From Chrysomallon squamiferum (taxonomy: Eukaryota; Mollusca; Gastropoda; Neomphalida; Peltospiridae), in assembly GCA_012295275.1 (NCBI GenBank), contig CM022677.1, positions 4,804,156-4,868,155 of the forward strand: a stretch of DNA of 64,000 bases. Reading direction: 5' to 3'. Position 1 is the stretch's first letter. Each line of letters begins with the position of its first letter. The notes under the pieces were generated by a model that searched no databases, was not told where the DNA came from, and saw nothing but the letters and a program-made list of their open reading frames with translations. Below are positions 1-11,790 of this stretch, piece by piece. The position numbers were made by a program, and so were the translations under genes.

Positions 1-285
1 AATAAAAATAGTAAAATAAAAAATAATTCAAATATAGAATTCTTATTTGATGTGAAGAAACAATATTTACAATATATATAAAAAACACAAACATATTTGT
101 TATATAAGAACTTTTTTATTGAAACAACTTTGAAACACTTGAGAACTAAACAAAAACAATCTATGATAATGTGTTCAAGGGACATAATTCTAAAACGAAA
201 ATGTCTGCTATACATGTTCTACAAAACTGCAAAACCTACTCCTATATTTTTGTAATAAGTCTTTTCCTGAGCAATTTTCACAAAC
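1..285. other. AT-rich sequence, no gene seen
   Basis: Low-complexity AT-rich DNA. I see no open frame of useful length and no recognisable repeat family. Confidence 0.6.
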
Positions 286-537
286 TGAAAGAATTATCTC
301 CCTTTACCTGTTTTTCTGTAAAGAGGTAAATAAGTAATTGCTTCTCAGCCATCTTCTGACTTCAAAAGAAACTACAAATTCTGAAAAAAAAAAAAAAAAA
401 AAGAAAAAAATCTTTTCATTCAAAAAAATGAAAGAATTATCTCCCCTTTACGTGTTTTTCTGTAAAGAGGTAAAATAAGTAATTGCTTCTCAGCCATCTT
501 CTGACTTCTAAAGAAACTACAAATTCTGAAAAAAAAA
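286..537. repeat. Direct duplication of a ~105-bp block
   Basis: Two near-identical copies start at about 286 and 429 (offset 143 bp). Each begins with an A-rich GAAAGAATTATCTCC stretch and ends in a poly-A run. They differ mainly in the poly-A lengths and in a few single bases, so the duplication is recent. Confidence 0.8.
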
Positions 538-753
538 AAAAGAAGAAAAAAATATCAAAAATCTGTTTATAGATAACAATTATTTTTAAAAACCTATATC
601 AGAAGAAAAGAAAAAAGATTTTAATACTTCTTAACTTTGACAATTTCAAAAGTAGTGAGAGAAAATAAAAATAAAAAAGAACATAGAGAAAATTAATGTT
701 GAATGACATCAACATACAAACTACTACAGCACTGATTCTGCTCAGAATATTCC

Positions 754-845
754 CTACACTTCTGTTTCAGTCCATGGGATGTCCTCGTCTTTTTCAAAAC
801 AAACTGTTGCTCCATCTTCGAATGACACTTCATTTTCATAAAATG
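754..845 (-). CDS. Candidate terminal exon, unidentified
   Basis: On the minus strand a strong acceptor (T-rich tract then CAG at 846-848) is followed by about 30 open codons of acidic sequence, including the run FYENEVSFEDGATVCFEKDE, ending in TAG at 754-756. It lies downstream of the EGFR C-tail exons on the same strand, so it could be an alternative last exon of that gene or belong to another. I do not recognise the sequence. A frame over the same bases in the other phase is also open. Confidence 0.3.
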
Positions 846-1009
846 CTGAAAAAAAAATGAAAGAAAGAAACAACAGATATTACAGTGTTTTTTAATTCTT
901 TCATTTATTCTCTTCTCCATTCATTCAATCATTTCTTCTTACATTCACTTTTATTGTTTTGTTATGAAATGGTACGTTCATTTTCAACCAATCACTAATT
1001 AATTTGTTC

Positions 1010-1188
1010 ATTCGTTTGTCCGGCAATCCACCCATCCATTCATTTACTCATTCATTCACTCATTCATTCACTCATTCATTCACTCATTCATTTACTCTTT
1101 TATTCATTCATTCTCATTCATTCACTCATTCATTTACTCATTCATTCACTCATTCATTCACTCATTCATTCACTCATTCATTCATCAA
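1010..1188. repeat. (TTCA/CTCA)n tetranucleotide microsatellite
   Basis: Imperfect repetition of TTCATTCACTCA units. The frame across it encodes only repeated H-S-F-T and is not taken as a gene. Confidence 0.9.
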
Positions 1189-1194
1189 GAAGCT

Positions 1195-1328
1195 CTATGT
1201 ATCCTGACTGACTGGGGGGTCAGGCAACAAGTAATCATCTCCGCCTCCCAGGAACTGCAGGGGTGGGGGAGGTGAGGGGATGTTCAGTTCAGCTTCATCA
1301 AAATCCTGACACAGCAAAACTACTTCAT
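1195..1328 (-). pseudogene. EGFR-like C-tail, candidate last exon
   Basis: An acceptor at 1329-1331 (CAG on the minus strand) is followed by an open frame rich in Asp/Glu and Pro, containing a run of four prolines and the stretch GGGDDYLLPDPPVSQDT, ending in TAG at 1195-1197. Position (next to a recognisable EGFR tail exon, same strand) and composition fit the terminal part of a receptor cytoplasmic tail. The phase does not match the preceding exon (which ends in phase 0, while this one needs one carried base), so an exon is missing or the assignment is wrong. Confidence 0.4.
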
Positions 1329-1615
1329 CTGAAAACACAAACAAATGTACGTAACTACCGATGTTTTGATTTTCTCTTTCTAAATACTTCTTTTTTTACT
1401 ATCTGCACATCAATGTGTAATCAAACATATTTGATAAAAAAAAAAAAAATAATAAAAAAAAAAAATAATAATAATACAAAGATAACCAGTACACAATGAG
1501 AAATCAATGAGAGAGAGAGAGAGAGAGAAATTACAGAGCAAATGTGTATATATCTACATACCTCAGTACAACACTAATCTAAATGACATTAATTAATATA
1601 AGTTAAAAGTCTCAC

Positions 1616-1765
1616 ATCTTTGTGAGGAGGTGAACTGTCAGGTTCAGGTAGAAGTTGTAGATATTCATGAGCTTCCACCAACTGCTCAGGTGCATCAACA
1701 GCGACGTTCACGCTGCGAATCAAATCAGTCTTGTCATACATGTCACTTGGCAGACACTTATCTCC
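1616..1765 (-). pseudogene. Egfr: EGFR-like cytoplasmic tail exon
   Basis: Fifty open codons between a CAG acceptor (1766-1768) and a GTGAGA donor. The start GDKCLPSDMYDKTDLIR and the stretch EQLVEAHEYLQLLPEPDSS match the region after the kinase domain of EGFR/ErbB proteins, where family members have an (I/V)QGD start, a run of acidic residues and a tyrosine in a (D/E)EYL context. Here the Tyr is kept (AHEYLQ). No stop in this exon. It lies 15 kb from the kinase exons on the same strand, with CAMSAP and DHX8 fragments in between. Confidence 0.7.
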
Positions 1766-1769
1766 CTGC

Positions 1770-3345
1770 AAAACACAAATGTAACAAAGTTCATAATAAA
1801 AATAAAGTAAATAAAAATATTCCTCACCTTAGGATGTTTGATAATGCTAGCTAAAAATATTAAAATAAAAATAGAATACAAAATAATTTGAAATATTTAT
1901 TTCAACAAGAAAACAAGTTAATATTGGAACTACTTTTTCATATAAAAAACTTAATTTTAGAAAAATGTCATATAATTCCTTACATAAAAATTTAGAAAAG
2001 AATGATATAAAATATTATTGAACTTTTAAATTAAAAATGTTTTATAAGGTTTTTCAGATGAGAGCCAAGGATGCTGTAAAATATAAAAATACCAAGATTT
2101 CTGATCTATCCAACAAAAGTATAATAACAAAATGTACAAAATGAAATAAAAAATGGTAAGATATTTGTTTACTAAAAAGTTAAAAGATCAATAAATAACT
2201 TGTAATCTGAAAAATATTTATTCTGAAAATTTCTAATTACTGATTTTGTCTTCCAAAACGAACAAAATTATCTACTTCCATTTTATGTTTTATTACGATA
2301 CCTTTATTTGGTAAATCTTTACCAGAAGTCTTAGTGTTCTTTGTTATTTTATATTTGGTATAGATAATTCAGTAGATTCTTTCTATAAATAAAATAAAAA
2401 AATGAAATTATCTCCCCTGGACCAAACACCTTTATATAAAATATGTACTTTTTTTTTAAAGCTATAATCAAAGATTTCTAACATAAATCACTTTTAAAAA
2501 ATAATGTACTTTTTTCACACACTTGACTGAACCGGGTAACATTATGGATATTGGTCTGTATATAACTATATCTTGTATGAACAACATTGTGACTTCCAGT
2601 CTGAAATCACAGTTTTATAAATTATTCAGTAAGTAGTCCATGTCTCACATAATAATGTTTTTAAACTTTGGTTTGGTGTGGATTTTTCTAGAAGTTCTTA
2701 GTATTCTCCAAGCATTGAGCTTCTTTTTATTTTTTTGATGAGATATTTCATCTTCTATTTCTTCTGCTTGCTTAGTTCAGTGCGATCAGAAAACTTGAAA
2801 AACTTGGAGGCAGACTCAAGAAGCCATTTAGAATGAACAGATGATTATCATTAACACTTCTCAGTATAAACAACCCTGAAAATTTAAAACAAAAATAAAT
2901 ACGTCTTTATTAAAATAATATTCAGAATGGCATACACAATATTAATATGTCTTTATTATAAAAGTTCACCTCTAAATCTGCGATTATACAATTTGACATG
3001 TAAAATGAAGACTAGATATAAATCAAATCTGATGTTTTGTGACTTAATAGTACAGAGCTGTGCTAAGAAGTAACAGATTTTTGTATCAATCTTCAGTTTG
3101 GGAGTCTGTTACTCATGTATTAAAAAATGTAACTGAAAACTGAACATAAAAATAGCTGTCTTAATTAACAGTGAAAATGTAGAGTTTTTTCTCACACTGT
3201 CATTATCAAAAATAATAATTAATAACTATCGCCTGAAACAGACCATTTAAAATTAATTTTCACACTTCATGGTTCCTGAAAGGCCTTAGGGAAAAGTTTA
3301 TTAAAAATTGTGAGAGAAAAGTTCACATTTATTTATCAGTCAAGC
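1770..3345. other. AT-rich intronic or intergenic DNA, no gene seen
   Basis: Sequence dominated by A/T runs. I found no convincing exon, tandem repeat or transposon end. Confidence 0.5.
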
Positions 3346-3352
3346 AGACAGT

Positions 3353-3445
3353 TAAACAAACATGTGAAGAATCTGCTGTAAATAGATTTCTGTACTCTGT
3401 GTGCAACACCAGCTTGTGTCCAAAACATCAGACACGACATTCATA
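3353..3445 (-). pseudogene. Partial duplicate of the 3501-3641 DHX8 exon
   Basis: On the minus strand this stretch repeats the ACAAGCTGG ... CAGAGTACAGAAATC ... TACAGCAGATTCTT series of the neighbouring exon in diverged form, about 210 bp away. It looks like a local duplication of part of that exon. Confidence 0.6.
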
Positions 3446-3500
3446 CATTTAAAACAAAAATGTCCGTATTAGAAATGTGATGTACATACAGTTTACTTAC

Positions 3501-3641
3501 CAATCACTCAGCCTGTTAAAACAGCACTCATGTAAAACATCTGATGGTCTGTAACTGTCCTGTGATTTCTTTGCTGTAAGAATCTGCTGTACATGGATTT
3601 CTGTACTCTGTGGTGATTCTGATGTAACATCCAGCTTGTTT
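3501..3641 (-). pseudogene. DHX8: DHX8-like exon, divergent and frameshifted
   Basis: The acceptor CAG at 3642-3644 gives DKNKLDV across the junction, matching DR-HKLDV of PRP22 proteins. Later AKKSQDSYR matches the AKKDPQEGYR segment, HQMFY in a second frame matches QQVVYIH, and FNRLSDW in the first frame matches FNRQPEW, before a GTAAGT donor. The switching of frames means at least two indels. Confidence 0.65.
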
Positions 3642-4184
3642 CTGAAAATAAAACATTACATTGTACATTTTTGTAGAACAACTATTATAATTTTATTTCT
3701 TCATTTGAATTTGGAATGATGTTTTCAACAAATATGTATCTCGAGTGAAATAAAATAAAGTCAAATTGTAAAATTGATTAAAATATTTCTTATGTTCCTG
3801 AATTTTTGATTATCTAGGAATGTGTGTTTAACACAAGTTTGAACAAATCAAGTCAGAACCGTTAAGTATAAATCTAATAATTTTCAAAATAAATAATATA
3901 TAATTTTATTTTATTTTTATTTTTTAAATTGATAACAAATAAAATCTATAATCTTTATTTTATTCTAAATTTTAAATTTAAACTTTCTAAAATACATGTT
4001 CAGTTGACTATTTCCTCTTACAGCTATGTTATCACAATTGGTAAATCAATGACAAAGTCTGTATTTACAAATAAACAATAAAAATATATGTAATAATATT
4101 AATATTAAAACATTCTCATGTGAAATTAAGTAATTTATTATTTTAAACTTAAAATTTATAAAATCTGGTAGTAAACTGAATTAC

Positions 4185-4382
4185 TTGTCTGTTATACCCA
4201 GCATCTGTTTACAAACATTTTGAGTACATCTGAGTGTCTGAGTCTGTACAAATTTCTCTTAACAGTCAGGACTGGAGAAGTGATTGTTCTTCACTGAACT
4301 GTGCACTACACACATGGTCAAGTGGTCATCCTTGGCCTGAAGGAACCTGGCATTTTTTCTGGACAGAAAGGGCTTGTTTATC
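4185..4382 (-). pseudogene. DHX8: DHX8-like exon with frameshift and stop
   Basis: Begins DKQALSVQKK in the frame carried from the previous exon. After an inserted base near 4352 the homology continues in the next frame (ARFLQAKDDHLT, then KNNHFSSPDC), meets TAA at 4259-4261, and goes on to EKFVQTQTLR and KQMLGI before a GTAATT donor. The family sequence runs through all these positions without interruption. Confidence 0.8.
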
Positions 4383-4967
4383 CTGTAAAGTGATAAATTA
4401 CATTTATTGGTTCCTAAAACTTAACAAAAAAGTGAGTTAACTAAGAAAAATGTAACATTGATTATTGATAACTCTAATAAATAAAATTACAGTAACTAAA
4501 AAAAAAATAAAGTATATAATTTATTATTGGTAATCGCTGGAAACAAAAGCAAATTACTATTTAAATATCACCTAAAATATTAAAATACAAATTGTTTAGT
4601 CAGAATAAATTTATTTTACTCAGATTTTTCTGTATTTTTTTATTGTTCATAACAAACAAAAAGGAAAATGTCATGTTTTTTTTCAGTTTAGTGACAAAAC
4701 TTTCATTGTGTCAAACATTTTTCTTAAAAAATATTATTTTCCATAAATAAAAAAAAAATATATTTACGATGGATGAAAAGTAATTTATTTTACTCCTTTC
4801 TGTTTTTAAAAACAATAAATTCATTTCCTTGTATTTTTATTTATTTTGTTTCATCTTCAAAACATCAGATTTTTATGTAAAATTTGTTTAATAATAATTT
4901 AGGATGTTTAATGTTATAGTAGCTTAATCAGATCTGTGATACGAATACAAAAAAATGCATTTCAAAC

Positions 4968-5096
4968 CTCTGGTCTGTATAAAACATTCTGCACAGACAA
5001 CACAGACACAACTGTGATAATTCCAGAACTACAGGCCAAGTGAAATGACATGACAAACATCTTGGACAATATAGACTCCAGTGGTAATTCAACCAT
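4968..5096 (-). pseudogene. DHX8: DHX8-like exon (SVQNVLYRP region)
   Basis: Forty-three open codons, phase 0 at both ends, acceptor CAG at 5097-5099. It matches the PRP22-family segment ending SMLSVQNVFYRP nearly residue for residue. The donor reads GTTTGA, a weak site that may itself be degenerate. Confidence 0.8.
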
Positions 5097-5159
5097 CTGT
5101 AAATACCATATAAATATATAACAAATATACATGATTAATAGTTGTAAAAGATTATATAA

Positions 5160-5215
5160 TAACAACAACAACAATAATAATAATAATAACAACAAGAGCA
5201 ATAACAACTGTATTT
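5160..5215. repeat. (AAC/AAT)n triplet microsatellite
   Basis: A run of AACAACAACAATAATAAT units just upstream (in minus orientation) of the first DHX8 exon. Confidence 0.8.
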
Positions 5216-5615
5216 TACTTGAAAATACCAGCATGAATCCCTTTAGCTGATAAATATATAAATATACAATATATATTCAAATGTCTTTCACACACAATAA
5301 AATTTAAATGAATTTTTAAATATACCTATCCACTTCATAACAGCAAGTTTATTAAAAATGTGTATATACACATATATTCTTAAATATTACTTAGCGAAAT
5401 ACATATATAGGCCTATGTTGCAAAAATTGGAAATTGTATAATATACTGTACACACAGTAATACAGGGCTTGAAATGGCCAAAGTTCCGTTTGGGCGACTT
5501 GACCTGTTTATCTATAAGTTATAATACAAGAGCCACTATTAATGACTTTATCTCAAATATTGATTTCACATAAACGGTTTGCTCGTAGTTCGATAAATTT
5601 GATGTACCGGCTTAC

Positions 5616-5815
5616 CTTAATTTGCCAACATCTTTTTATAAACATTAACTTTGAAAGCCGGATACCAGTTGACTGTAGTCTTGATAAATAAAACCGCGAG
5701 ACTCGCTGACCCAGTATCGTAAAATTGGTCGTGACCATTCGGATCATTCCGGACCTTCCCGAATGCTGTCTTAGCTTCTGCCGTCTGCGACAATAGACAG
5801 AAACCACATAATGGT
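5616..5815 (-). other. GC-richer candidate exon, unidentified
   Basis: A block clearly less AT-rich than its surroundings. On the minus strand it runs from a CAG acceptor (5816-5818) to a GTAAGC donor. Two frames are open across most of it (one starts DHYVVSVYCRRRQK, the other has AFGKVRNDPNGHDQFYD), so openness alone is not proof of coding. It could be a coding exon, a 5' UTR exon or a transposon piece. Confidence 0.3.
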
Positions 5816-6149
5816 CTGAAACCAATATTAATTTCAACCAATTTTGTAAAAAAGAGATAAACACATTAATAACTTCTTAAGTACCTAAAACCAACAGGCT
5901 CACGAGTGAACTGTTTTAACTTCATACAGTTTATAGATTGTCAGCTTCCATCGATATATCCCTCAATCCATGGGCCTACAATGAGGAGCTTATTTGTCTG
6001 AAAAGTAATTGCTTGTATAATTGAAAACCTTTCAGTCCGTCATTCCATCCTTTTATCCATTTCCCAGTTCTTCATTGCACCAAAACTGTCATCCATCCCA
6101 CCATCTAACAGTCCATCCATCCTTACCTACCTGCATGTTTCTACTTAAC

Positions 6150-6258
6150 TAGCTATCTGTCTGTCTATCTATATATTTGTTTTATTTCATCATCAGTTTC
6201 TCTATTTGTCTATCTATCTATCTGTGTGTTGGTCGCACCTGCTCACCCCTTTCCTCTT

Positions 6259-6290
<32 letters not shown>

Positions 6291-7842
6291 GTTATATATG
6301 TATTTATATAGTTATATAAGTATCTCTCATTCCCTGAAAAATCATACACACAGGGCATACTTCTCTGTCACTACTTGTTCTCTCTTTGTAACACAAAAAC
6401 ACATATTACCACATCTACATATCAGTCTTTCTCAGTCTAGATATCTACTATAATCTATCTAACACATATATAAACATACTGTTATTCACACATTCAGTTA
6501 TATACCAGTCCTCTAACATAAATACTAATACTCATGATTATGAACCTATGTAGCTATGTATATATATGTGTGTATATATATATATATGTATGTAGTTTGT
6601 ATATAGTATATACAGTGTGTGTGTGTGTTGTCCATCCACCCATCTATATCTAACGTCTCTAACACACACACACACATACATTATATACATAAAAGTATTC
6701 ACTCATGTATTTATTTATATTTAATCTATCATATATATATATATCAATCATCTCACTCTCTCAAAAATCAACAAAAAGCAGCATCTTTCATACACATTTT
6801 CTCTAACACATACACATACACACCAATTTATGTTATCTGTGTATATCTATCTATATATGTACCTAATTATTGTCTACCTAACCTATCAATATGTCTCTCA
6901 TGCAATTAATATGTCTATCTCTATATCAATCTATCTAACACTCTGTCTGTCACACACAGGTACGTATACACTCTCTCTATTTACATCCTTTTTAATTATT
7001 TAATTACACTCTTTCTATATATTTATCTATCTAAGAATATATCTATTTATCTATTTATCCTATATACATAAGCAACAGACTCAGTCTTTCCTACAGTTGT
7101 GCAGATATATAATCATGTCTCCTTTCTAGTAATCTATCTAGCTTTCTTCTGTTTGTTATCATCTATCATTTATCCATCCTTTCTTACACATTATACAAGT
7201 GCCTATCACACACACACACACACACAGATGTAGTTACTCATCCTTTGATATACATATACATACTAAACATCTTCTTAACACGCAAATACATAATCATTCC
7301 TATACACGTGTATATGTATGTATGTATGTATGTATATATATATTTATATATATATACATGTGTGTGTGTATATATATATATCAGTACTTCACACAAACCC
7401 ACTCCTTAATACACATGTCTATCTATATAATCTATCAGTCTGTCTAAACTACCAAACTAGTAACATACCTACTATTACATTATCTCTCTAGCTTATACGT
7501 CTATTTATCCATAACCATCTATCAATCGTATGTCCAGCTCCCTGAATATCTAACTATATACTACTTCAAACCTTGCTATCTTGCTGTATATATGTCTGTA
7601 TAATACATCTGTATTTATCTCTGGATATCTACCTATAATCTATCTCTATTTATCTATATAACATATCTGTATTTATTTCTCTATATCTGTCTGTATAATC
7701 TTTCTGTATTTATCTTGTACAGCCACTTATAATCTATCAATTCATCACAAACACAATCCAAACACAGATCCAATCCTCTGTTTTTCTGTGTGTCTGTGTG
7801 TGTATATGTCAGTGTGTATGTGTTTGTGTGTTTATCAAATAT

Positions 7843-7936
<94 letters not shown>

Positions 7937-7945
7937 CTCTCTATT
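6150..7945. repeat. Microsatellite-rich block: (TCTA)n, (TG/CA)n, (TA)n and a long (TC)n tract
   Basis: Interleaved tetranucleotide TCTA/TCTG and dinucleotide TG, CA and TA tracts, ending in an almost pure (TC)n run of about 90 bp at 7843-7933. Open frames here are repeat artefacts. This block lies between the DHX8 and CAMSAP fragments. Confidence 0.9.
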
Positions 7946-7949
7946 TCTA

Positions 7950-9470
7950 ACAAGTTCTTACTATTCTCTGCTCCAACTTATGCATACCTACACCTGCATA
8001 TACATTTAGTCTTCCACATTATCACACATCTGCCATCTTCGATTTCGATCGGACGTTTCCAATTTCAACTATTTCACGTCCATTTTCTTAACTTTTTTAT
8101 GATTTGTAAATTAGATTTGTGCTGATTACGGTAATATATTACCAAACCATGATCTCTTGCACCTTTCCTAAGTACTTTTTCAACTTAATCAAACTTTTCA
8201 AACTGGATTATTTTTATGCAAATACATAATAAACTGAAATTATAATTTGTTATAAGATTAACTTTTCCAGTTGGCAATGTTCCCCAACAGAAACGAAGAT
8301 TCAGGTTTAGTTTGTACCAATAAATCGGTGAAATTCTGGAAGTATTTTGACGGTCTGACTTTGCTTTTATTACTTTTTAAGTTTTATTATTAAATAGCCT
8401 TCAAATATTGTCCTAAATATGGTGTATTATATGCGCAAATATAGCAAAAATTTCATATACAAATAATTTGTAAATAAATTCATTGTTTTTAAAGAGACAA
8501 GTCGATGAGAAATAAATTAACTTGAATAAAAACATTAAATAAAATAAGCATTTTACAATAATTCAATAAATAATAATAACACGTTAAATAAACCAAAACT
8601 AAAGGAAACTGGTTACTTAGAAGACAAAGAAAACGCAAGGAATGTTACTAAGCTGGTGCTGTCTGTTACAAAACATTAAACACAATTAGTTCTTTTCAAC
8701 TAAAAGCAGCAAATCTAATTTAACGTCGCATCGCATATGCGGAGTAATCTATTTCAGAAGTTTGTGGTCTACGGGAAATAACTCTATATAACACGTTGCA
8801 AAATGTAAGAAAAAGACTGAGTATGAAGTAAAATATTAAAAAAAGAACAAAATAAAAAGAAATCACATAGAAATATTTTTTTTTTTCAATAAATGAAGCG
8901 ACGAAAGATTATTAGTAACATCATAAGTCTGCTGAATATAGATCATTCACTCAATTTACTGAATTTACTAAAATGATTTTTTTTAAACCTATATATTATT
9001 TTTTATTTCTATTTAATATAACTGTTTCTTTATAATAAATATACGCCTGAAATAATTTTATTTTCTTTCTTACTCTTTTCCTTTTCGCTTCTTTTAGTAT
9101 TGTTTCTTAATTATTATTTTACTTATCATTTTAATTAGTATTATTGTAGTTATTGTTGTTATTTTTATCTTAATCTCGTTATTTCAGATATTATTACTGA
9201 AAAAAAAGAAACAATTATCAGTAGATAGCTAGATATACAGACACAATCACACACATAGAAAAGAAAGAATCTGGTTACACGTGTTTGCCTTAGATATGTA
9301 TGTAGTAAAATAATAGATAGATAGATACATTGAAGATAGCTAGGGATGGATATAGAGATAGATAGACATTTTACATTTCATAGGCAAATGAACTTGTATG
9401 AAATTGTTTGCATATGCGTTATAATATAATCGTATTAACCTTGCTTTTAACATCTTTTCTTTTATTGGTC
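7950..9470. other. AT-rich DNA, no gene seen
   Basis: Mostly AT-rich with short A/T homopolymers and a small TAGATAGATA tract near 9310-9365. No supported exon. Confidence 0.5.
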
Positions 9471-9479
9471 ATTTTAATC

Positions 9480-9620
9480 TCTCTGTCGGTCTGTCTATCC
9501 ATATATCTATCTATCAATATGTTTGTCTGTCTGTCTGTCTATCCATCTATCTATCAATATGTCTGACTGTCTATGTCTCTGTCTGTCTGTCTATCTATCC
9601 ACCTATCTATCTACCTCTCA
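9480..9620. repeat. (TCTG/TCTA)n microsatellite
   Basis: Alternating GTCTGTCTGTCTATC and CTATCTATC units. Confidence 0.9.
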
Positions 9621-10228
9621 GACTGTAGAGATGAGTGCAGGTGTAGCTGTAATTATAACCAGTAATTTTGTTATAAACAGAAAATATTGATAATAAAGCA
9701 GCGATGATATTTTATCTCACTGGGAGAGGTTCTGTGTATTCTGAAAATACTGAAGGATCTTTATTTATTTATTTATTTATATTCTTAACTAAGTTAATTA
9801 ATTTGTGTTTTACTTTATTTTTAATAACGGGAATCTGTATTAAAGTTTCAAGTATTTATGAAAGATGCACTTGTAAATATCAATAATATGGTGAAGTTAG
9901 TTCATTTTAATATAGTATCTCACCTCTAAATTGCAACCCCACTATCTTAACAAATAATAATAATAATAATAATGTGGAAGACATTCAATTTTTTTCATAG
10001 ATATCTTTAAAAGTTGATTCATTATTCAACTTGTTAGGTACGTTATACCAATTAATGAAAAATTAAGCTTATTATTTATTTATTTATTTATTTATTTATT
10101 ATGCAAAATAAAATTATCTACTATTGTTACATAAAAAATAACACTTGTATTTTTCAATAAACTGTGTTTTCAATACATAATATTAGAGCTGCGCCTGTGT
10201 TTACAACATAAAACATGTAACATAAATA

Positions 10229-10440
10229 GTGATGGCGGTACTGAAGTTGCGTGTTATTATAAGTAAGTAAACATTTTCTTTCTTCTTGTAGATGTAGATT
10301 GTTCTTCCTACGGATGGGTCACCTTCATGGGTGTTCATGGGCAAAACCGTCTTCCCGTGTGTAGTGGTCCAACAAGCATGGCATGACAGTTGACATGATG
10401 CGAAAAGCAGCTCAAACCACAAACTGATAAAAAACACCCG
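10229..10440. promoter_or_regulatory. GC-richer block with YY1-like motif, possible promoter or first exon
   Basis: GATGGCGGTACTG at 10231 resembles the YY1 core (ATGGCGG) and shares ATGGCGGTACTG with the site at 25467. Just downstream is a minus-strand stretch (10310-10420) of normal base composition that is open in one frame but not identifiable. YY1-type sites commonly lie at transcription starts in animals; its use here is inference. Confidence 0.3.
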
Positions 10441-10848
10441 ATGAATATGAAGTTGATAATAATTATTAAAACACTATTTACGAAACATCATAAACATGAA
10501 GAATGTGAACATGGTGATCAGTAAATATAAACATTGAAATTTCGATTAATTTATTACAATAATCGGACATTTCGGTTCTTGGTTTTGTTTCGGTTTCAAT
10601 AGCAAGACATAGCTTTGCGGTAGACATACCTAAAATAACATGAATTACTTTGAAAATAAAAAAATAATTATTGATAACAACTGTTAAAATATAAATTATA
10701 ATAAGATTTAAATCACTAAAGAGTTCGTGCTTACAAATTAGAATTTATTCTGTGTACACTCGGTGTTATATAATGTTTATTTTTATATCGATCGGAGTTG
10801 AAAATAAAAATTAATATTCGGCTAACTTCGTTTTTACGTTCGGGTCTA

Positions 10849-10856
10849 TGACGTCA
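10849..10856. promoter_or_regulatory. CRE palindrome TGACGTCA
   Basis: A perfect cAMP-response-element palindrome in a locally less AT-rich stretch (10820-10940), about 540 bp upstream of the ATG at 11392. It is a candidate promoter for the 13-residue-repeat frame that follows. Perfect 8-bp CREs occur by chance about once per 65 kb, so the context is the only extra support. Confidence 0.35.
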
Positions 10857-11371
10857 TCACTGTTTTGTTTACATAGATACAGTTGGCGATATTGAAGATT
10901 AGCGCATTCGAGTTAGTTCTGACTCTACTTTCCTACTTTTTACTTTGTATATTGAATTGCATCTGCAAGTGATGAAGGTTACATTGGTGTAGGTTTAATT
11001 TTTGTATTATTAAAATATTTACGTCTAAATTGGACGTATTGTTTTATTCACTGAGAGGTTGTGCTGGATTATTTTTAGATTAGATAATCAAAGATAACTG
11101 AAAACTATGTGTATGCATTACTTTCTAACCTCTAATGCTATGATTCCTGTTTCTTATATTGTTAATATACCCTTGTCAAAATATGTTTATTTTTACATAA
11201 AAATAACAACAATTAATTACAGATAGTGTTTCGAATGTTTTTTATTTGAAAAGAATAAAGGAGTGTAAAACATATCTCATTATCTGACAATTATTATTTT
11301 ATTAATTCTTCACGTCTAAAAAATATTTAGTGAATGTTTCTATAAAATATTTGAACAGTTCTGTTATTTTC

Positions 11372-11790
11372 AGAATCCGTTTCGAAGAGCCCATGGACGT
11401 CGACCCCTTCGACGACAGAGACATTCAACCAATGGAGGTTGACCCATTTTACGACAGAGACATTCAACCAATGGAGGTTGACCCATTTTACGACAGAGAC
11501 ATTCAACCATTGGAGGTTGACCCATTCGACGACAGAGACATTCAACCAATGGACATTCAACCAATGGAGGTTGACCCATTTTACGACAGAGACATTCAAC
11601 CAATGGAGGTTGACCCATTTTACGACAGAGACATTCAACCATTGGAGGTTGACCCATTCGACGACAGAGACATTCAACCAATGGAGGTTGACCCATTTTA
11701 CGACAGAGACATTCAACCATTGGAGGTTGACCCATTCGACGACAGATATGCCACACTCGCCCCGATGGTGCGCACCTTTAGGACACTTTG
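11372..11790 (+). CDS. Possible coding start made of 13-residue acidic repeats
   Basis: After a TTTTCAG acceptor (11365-11371), an ATG at 11392 in a good context (GCCCATGG) opens a frame reading MDVDPFDDRDIQPMEVDPF followed by about eight repeats of 13 residues with consensus (M/L)EVDPF(Y/D)DRDIQP, then a short unique tail. The 39-bp unit is free of stops in every frame on both strands, so the frame is weak evidence of coding. The consistent acidic character of this frame, the Kozak-like ATG and the CRE upstream are in favour; the repeat origin and adjacency to satellite DNA are against. Confidence 0.3.
11405..11745. repeat. 39-bp minisatellite, about 9 copies
   Basis: The unit starts ACATTCAACCAATGGAGG and alternates between two variants (TTTTACGAC and TTCGACGAC), with one partial unit near 11550. 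It abuts the first copy of the 373-bp satellite. Confidence 0.95.

Larger units (their letters stand above)
3353..5096 (-). pseudogene. DHX8: DHX8/PRP22-like DEAH-box helicase, decayed C-terminal exons
   Basis: DHX8 (yeast Prp22) is the DEAH-box ATPase that releases spliced mRNA from the spliceosome. Three consecutive minus-strand exons match its C-terminal winged-helix/ratchet/OB region: 4968-5096 (starts MVELPLESILSKMF, ends SVQNVLYRPE), 4185-4382 (starts DKQAL, contains DDHLT and ends KQMLGI), and 3501-3641 (KLDV start, SDW end). GT/AG signals are present and phases join. Defects: an extra base at about 4352 shifts the frame, TAA at 4259-4261 replaces the expected Tyr codon in the CYEKF context, and the third exon needs two frame changes. 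No upstream helicase motifs (DEAH, QRxGRAGR) are present in the window. Confidence 0.8.

Noticed and set aside
1004-1207. A 67-codon Ser/Phe/Thr/His-rich protein
   Set aside because: It is a TTCA/CTCA microsatellite.
7681-8125. Long Ser-Leu or Arg-Glu repeat frames
   Set aside because: They translate a (TC)n tract and have no unique sequence of their own.
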